DNA of 19,868 nucleotides from Nitrosospira sp. (lineage in GTDB: Bacteria; Pseudomonadota; Gammaproteobacteria; Burkholderiales; Nitrosomonadaceae), in contig JAKDLC010000008.1 of assembly GCA_030453055.1 (NCBI GenBank), positions 1 to 19,868 on the forward strand. Reading direction: 5' to 3'. A program made the translations under genes and the position numbers. The stretch's first letter is position 1; each line of letters begins with the position of its first letter. Shown piece after piece: positions 15,830-19,868 of the stretch. A model generated the notes under the pieces. That model ran no database searches. It was not told where the DNA came from and was given only the letters and a program-made list of their open reading frames with translations.

Positions 15830-17404
15830 ATGCTTGATAAATTACAGAATTTCCTTCTGAGACTCGTCTGGAGCATCGGTGAAAATTGGGCGTGGTTAGG
15901 CCGGATATTGAATGCCTGGGCGATCAATGGCGTAGTTAACGTTTGCCGTCACAGACCGCATCCCTGGAGTACTGTCCACGACTATACCTCATGGACTTCC
16001 CTTACAGATCAACGATGGAGCGCGCGTCATTTACCTGCGAAGAAGACGGCAGATCTGCCGGATACCTACGCGTTACTCGGACTTTTCAAGCAGCAGGACG
16101 GGATTCAGCGCTTTGGCAGCAAATCGACATTGCTGTTCCCGGCTTTTGCCCAGTATCTGACCGATGGTTTTATTCGCACACGTATGCCTGAGGCAGACGA
16201 AACGGACGAGGTCCGCCGGCAAAATACATCCAATCATAATATCGACATGTGCCCGCTTTATGGGCGATTACCAAAACAAACAGACGCCCTCCGTCTTAAA
16301 AGTGAAGCGGCAGGAAAACGGGGGCGTTTGAAGTCGCAATTCATCGGAGAGGAGGAATTTTCGCCTTTTCTCTTTGATAAGGACGTAGTGAAGCCGGAAT
16401 TTGCCGATCTCGATGAACCGCTTGGATTGCAAAAGACGCTGGACAACGCGCCGAATCCGGAAGCATTACGTGCGGGAATTTTTGCCTTTGGAGGAAATCG
16501 AACGAATGGCGCCCCGCAAGTCGCCATGCTGAATACGCTTTTTCTGCGAGAGCATAATCGGCTTGCCGGCGAGATTGAACGAAGCCATCCTCAATGGAAT
16601 GATGAGCGTGTTTTCCAGACAGCAAGAAACACGGTTATCGTGTTGTTCATCAGGGTTGTCGTGGAGGAATACATCAATCATATCTCTCCCTCGATTCGAT
16701 TCCGCGCCGACCCATCGGTGGCATGGGAGGCCGAATGGAACAGACCTAACTGGATTACGACGGAATTCAGTTTGTTGTACCGGTGGCACTCGCTCATTCC
16801 AAACAGGGTGGCGTGGAACGGCAAAGACTACGCCGTGGAAGTAACCTTTATGAACAATCAGCTTTTACTGGATTCAGGGCTGAGACGCGCATTCACGGAC
16901 ATGAGCGGTCAACGGGCCGGGCGGCTTGGCGCGTTCAACACTGCCGCGTCCTTATGGGAAGTCGAGGCTCGCGCCATCGATCAGGGCCGCCTTTGTGACC
17001 TGGCGCCCTACACCGATTATCGCCATTATGTTTCGCTCTCGCGGCCCCGGGATTTCGCTGATATTTCCAAGGACTTCCGGGTAGTCGATTTTCTCAGGAG
17101 CGCATACCGGCGTGTGGAAGATATCGATTTTTATGTCGGCCTGTTTGCGGAAGATCCGGAGGAAAATTCGCCCTTGCCGCCGCTGATTCGTCGAATGGTG
17201 GGAGTGGATGCTTTTTCTCAAGCCTTGACCAATCCGTTGCTCTCCAAATATGTGTATAACGAAGCGACGTTTTCCACGCCGGGATGGAAAGCAATCCACA
17301 GTACGAGCGCATTACGGGATATTCTGAACAGGAACACCGTTTTTGATCCGCTCAGCGATTTATACATTGGCATGACCTTACCGGATTGGAGACCTGACCG
17401 TTGA
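15830..17404 (+). CDS. Animal-type haem peroxidase, cyclooxygenase-like
   Basis: A 524-residue protein of the peroxidase-cyclooxygenase superfamily. The catalytic block TEFSLLYRWHSLIP aligns with the cyclooxygenase EFNHLYHWHPLMP. This puts Tyr317 at the radical Tyr385 and His320 at the proximal haem ligand His388 of COX-1. SNHNIDMCPLYG matches GHGVDLGHIYG, and the C-terminal NPLLSKYVYNEATFS resembles the COX C-terminal NPxxS...STF segment. The distal region reads FAQYLTDGF where COX-1 has FAQHFTHQF: Gln108 is kept, but Asp112 replaces the distal His207. A peroxidase cycle may thus be altered or absent, while tyrosyl-radical fatty acid oxygenation remains possible. There is no signal peptide, though the N-terminus has an amphipathic, Trp-rich segment that could touch membranes. 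GGAGGA lies six bases before the ATG. Confidence 0.87.
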   Translation: MLDKLQNFLLRLVWSIGENWAWLGRILNAWAINGVVNVCRHRPHPWSTVHDYTSWTSLTDQRWSARHLPAKKTADLPDTYALLGLFKQQDGIQRFGSKSTLLFPAFAQYLTDGFIRTRMPEADETDEVRRQNTSNHNIDMCPLYGRLPKQTDALRLKSEAAGKRGRLKSQFIGEEEFSPFLFDKDVVKPEFADLDEPLGLQKTLDNAPNPEALRAGIFAFGGNRTNGAPQVAMLNTLFLREHNRLAGEIERSHPQWNDERVFQTARNTVIVLFIRVVVEEYINHISPSIRFRADPSVAWEAEWNRPNWITTEFSLLYRWHSLIPNRVAWNGKDYAVEVTFMNNQLLLDSGLRRAFTDMSGQRAGRLGAFNTAASLWEVEARAIDQGRLCDLAPYTDYRHYVSLSRPRDFADISKDFRVVDFLRSAYRRVEDIDFYVGLFAEDPEENSPLPPLIRRMVGVDAFSQALTNPLLSKYVYNEATFSTPGWKAIHSTSALRDILNRNTVFDPLSDLYIGMTLPDWRPDR

Positions 17405-17438
17405 GATGAATACGAGAGCCCAATGACTCCGGGTCGTC

Positions 17439-18773
17439 ATGAAGACTCCTGACAGTACAAGACAGGTAAACCACCCACTGGAGCGGCGCGAATTCATCGC
17501 GTCGATGCTTGTTACAGGATTGGCTATGGCGGTTCGCCCGATTTGCGCGCAGACGATTACCGCGCAGAGTATGAACGCTAACGCCGCTAACGCTGGTGAA
17601 GCCGCTGAAGCCGAAATCGCCAGGCATGGCGAACAAAATGCGACCGGAGCGCTATCACGCGCTTCAAATCTCATTACGCTTTTTCTATGCGGCGATGTGA
17701 TGACGGGCAGAGGCATTGATCAAGTGTTGCCCTATCCCGGCAACCCCACCCTCTTCGAGGGGTATATGAAAAGTGCGAGCGGCTACGTGGAGCTTGCCGA
17801 AGAGGCGAACGGCCCGATTCCGCAGCCGGTGGATTTTCGCTATATCTGGGGTGATGCCCTTGCCGAATTAGAGCGTATGAAACCCGCCGTGCGCATCATT
17901 AATCTGGAAACCGCAATCACCCGCAGTGATGACGCGGAAGATAAGGCGGTCAATTATCGGATGCATCCGGACAATATCCCCTGCATCACCGCGGCGAATA
18001 TCGATTGTTGCGCTCTTGCGAACAATCACGTTTTGGATTGGGGTTATGCGGGCCTTGCCGAGACGCTGAAAACCCTGAAAACGGCTGGTATCAAAACCGC
18101 AGGCGCAGGACGGAATATTCAGGAGGCGCGGGCTCCCGCAGTGATGGCCCTCCCCGGAAAGGGAAGAGTGCTGGTATTCTCATTTGGTTCGGAGACAAGC
18201 GGCATACCCTGGAGCTGGGCTGCCTGGGCGGACAAGCCTGGGGTGAACTTATTGCAGGACTTTTCCAAGGAAACGATCCGGGGCATTCGCGTTGGCATTG
18301 AGCAAGAAAAACGGCTGGGTGACGTCGTCGTTGCTTCCATCCATTGGGGCGGTAATTGGGGGTACCACGTTCCCCGGGAGCAGCAGGAATTTGCGCATCG
18401 GCTAATTGATGAAGTGGACGTCGATGTCGTTCACGGCCACTCGTCTCACCATGTGAAGGGAATTGAAGTTTACAAAGAAAAGCTCATTCTTTACGGATGT
18501 GGCGACTTCCTGAACGATTATGAAGGCATCTCGGGGCATGAGGCTTATCGGGGCGATCTGGTGCTGATGTATTTTGTAAACACAGAGCCCTCAACCGGCA
18601 ATCTGATTAGCTTGCAAATGATCCCCATGCAGATTAAACGCTTCAGGCTGAATCACGCGTCTGCGAGTGATGCCCTCTGGCTGAAAAACATCCTCGACAG
18701 GGAGGGCGAAAAGTTCGGGACTTCGGTGGAACTGAATGCCGACAATACCTTGATGCTGCGATGGCGTCGTTGA
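17439..18773 (+). CDS. CapA-family protein (PGA_cap metallophosphatase fold), Tat-exported
   Basis: A 444-residue protein of the poly-gamma-glutamate capsule CapA family, a calcineurin-like metallophosphatase fold. Motifs in order are FLCGDVMTGRGID, INLETAITRSDD, CALANNHVLDWG, ASIHWGGNWGYHV and VHGHSSHHVKGIEVY, ending with LYGCGDFLNDY; these supply the Asp, Glu, Asn and His metal ligands. The N-terminus carries a twin-arginine type signal (ERREFIASM at residues 15-23, then a hydrophobic stretch to about residue 37), so periplasmic export in the folded state is likely. No capB or capC is near, so a role in polyglutamate synthesis is not supported by context; many CapA-like proteins are of unknown function. 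It starts 34 bases after the peroxidase gene and is probably co-transcribed with it. The ribosome binding site is weak. Confidence 0.88.
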   Translation: MKTPDSTRQVNHPLERREFIASMLVTGLAMAVRPICAQTITAQSMNANAANAGEAAEAEIARHGEQNATGALSRASNLITLFLCGDVMTGRGIDQVLPYPGNPTLFEGYMKSASGYVELAEEANGPIPQPVDFRYIWGDALAELERMKPAVRIINLETAITRSDDAEDKAVNYRMHPDNIPCITAANIDCCALANNHVLDWGYAGLAETLKTLKTAGIKTAGAGRNIQEARAPAVMALPGKGRVLVFSFGSETSGIPWSWAAWADKPGVNLLQDFSKETIRGIRVGIEQEKRLGDVVVASIHWGGNWGYHVPREQQEFAHRLIDEVDVDVVHGHSSHHVKGIEVYKEKLILYGCGDFLNDYEGISGHEAYRGDLVLMYFVNTEPSTGNLISLQMIPMQIKRFRLNHASASDALWLKNILDREGEKFGTSVELNADNTLMLRWRR

Positions 18774-18800
18774 TGAGCAAAACCGGCGCGGATGAGCGGA

Positions 18801-19868
18801 TCAAGGTTTGCCAGCTCCGGGTAGATTGAGGAACTCGCGCCGGGTCTTCGGTCCGTAAGTGAGAAAGTGGGGCTCGGGATGTTCGAGGTAAGCCAGCCGC
18901 TCGCTGGCGATACGGTCGCGTTGGGTATACTTCTTCACTTCGTCCGCGCTAATCGAGTAAACTTTCGCCGCATTGAGTCCGAATATCCTGGCGCGAAGCT
19001 GCGGCGTGATTTCGGGATAGCCATATTTGGCGCGAAATGCGGGCGCGATCTGGAAAGCGCGGAACGCCTGGATCTGGTCCTGGGGGGAGCCATACCATAT
19101 GGAATCGGTGCCCCAAAGGACGTTGTTTTCGCCGCAGTACTTCAAGAGTTTGCCCAGCGCATGCGCCGCGGCTTCGGGGTCGCGCATCAGGTAGCGCCAG
19201 GTGCTGCCGAGCTCGGCGTAAACGTTACTATTTGGCGCCACACCATTCTCGATGAGGGAGCGGATCAGCGTGTCTATGCCGTCGTCTGCGCCCCTGCCCT
19301 TGAAGGCGCGCTCGGGAACGGTGGTCACGAACCCCGAGTGGTAGATCAGGAAAGCAACGTCGGGAAAGCGCTTGGCGACGACACCGATGTCGGTGCATTT
19401 GCTGTGTTCGTAGGATTGTTTGCCGAAAGGTAGACCCTTATGCACACAGATGACCTTCACACCGAGTTTGCGCGCCTTTTCGATGAACCGGGAGCCGATG
19501 TCATCCGACAGAAAGTAGCCCGTGCCGCCGGGACCGAATTGGGTATAAGTCTTCCAGGCGGACACGCCCCAGCGTTCCTTCAGTTCATCCATTGCTTCGA
19601 GATCGCCGTTTTGGTTGGGATTGACGCGTCCGTGGAGCAGGAGGCGATGCATGCCTTCCATCCGGTCGACGATCTTGCGTACCGCGTCCGCCGTCTGGAT
19701 GGTGAGCGGCTCGGCGTCGGATTTCGAGGGGACGAAGGAGAGCACCATCATGTCGGTATCGGAATCGAGGAATACGTCCTTGATGAACTCATCAGGTCCC
19801 AGGCAACGCAGGTAGCTGTGCAAGCCAGGCTCCGACGCGAGTGCACAGCCTGTTTTTGGCATCTGGCT
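18801..19868 (-). CDS. Amidohydrolase family (amidohydrolase_2) protein, 5' end outside window
   Basis: At least 355 codons of a TIM-barrel metal-dependent hydrolase. The frame is open to the window edge, and the residues there (Ser-Gln before the first in-window Met at 19862) show no start signal. The beginning, including any N-terminal HxH metal motif or signal peptide, is therefore outside. Visible elements are VICVHKGLPFG and FLIYHSGF (probable metal-binding His residues), NVYAELGSTW, and NVLWGTDSIWYGSP, which carries the family's C-terminal metal Asp, followed by the closing ARIFGLNAAKVY. Substrates cannot be inferred; relatives include decarboxylases and lactone or amide hydrolases. The gene ends 27 bases from the stop of the capA-like gene, on the opposite strand. 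Confidence 0.88.
   Translation of the reverse strand, partial: SQMPKTGCALASEPGLHSYLRCLGPDEFIKDVFLDSDTDMMVLSFVPSKSDAEPLTIQTADAVRKIVDRMEGMHRLLLHGRVNPNQNGDLEAMDELKERWGVSAWKTYTQFGPGGTGYFLSDDIGSRFIEKARKLGVKVICVHKGLPFGKQSYEHSKCTDIGVVAKRFPDVAFLIYHSGFVTTVPERAFKGRGADDGIDTLIRSLIENGVAPNSNVYAELGSTWRYLMRDPEAAAHALGKLLKYCGENNVLWGTDSIWYGSPQDQIQAFRAFQIAPAFRAKYGYPEITPQLRARIFGLNAAKVYSISADEVKKYTQRDRIASERLAYLEHPEPHFLTYGPKTRREFLNLPGAGKP

Overview
The window is bacterial chromosome, most likely from a betaproteobacterial ammonia oxidiser of the Nitrosospira/Nitrosomonadaceae type. This is an inference from the mix of genes: aspS-nudB, a CbbY-like phosphatase, a cyclooxygenase-like haem peroxidase, and host genes of moderate GC. 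There is no rRNA or marker gene to prove it. No tRNA, CRISPR array, transposase or phage gene was seen.

Layout: (1) 2-4789, forward strand: the 3' end of aspS, nudB, nadA, an endonuclease/exonuclease/phosphatase-family gene that overlaps a long-form threonylcarbamoyl-AMP synthase, and a CbbY-type HAD phosphatase. (2) 4926-5369: a PsiE-family membrane protein. (3) 5392-8005: a purine block purE-purK-purC, with purE and purK overlapping by 4 bases and a palindrome plus hairpin between purK and purC. (4) 8291-14240: a two-gene block, much richer in GC and in third-position G/C than its surroundings. The first gene encodes a 1042-residue protein of unknown function with an Arg/Glu-rich coiled-coil centre. 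The second encodes a 935-residue bacterial protein-arginine deiminase (PAD) with the full catalytic set (Asp246, His514, Asp516, Cys895). They lie 13 bp apart and look co-transcribed. (5) 14387-15723, reverse strand: a TauE/SafE permease and an EVE-domain protein. (6) 15830-18773, forward strand: a cyclooxygenase-like haem peroxidase, followed 34 bp later by a CapA-family protein with a twin-arginine signal. (7) 18801 to the window end, reverse strand: the 3' part of an amidohydrolase gene.

Most of the window is housekeeping: tRNA charging and modification, folate, NAD and purine synthesis. The standout is the PAD block. PAD converts peptidyl-arginine to citrulline and releases ammonia. It is best known from vertebrates, where Arg/Glu-rich coiled-coil structural proteins such as trichohyalin are substrates. 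The neighbouring large Arg/Glu-rich protein could therefore be the PAD's substrate or scaffold; this is a hypothesis. The abrupt composition change suggests the pair was acquired by transfer and inserted downstream of purC. A second point of interest is the cyclooxygenase-like protein: it keeps the catalytic Tyr and proximal His, but has Asp where the distal haem His should be.
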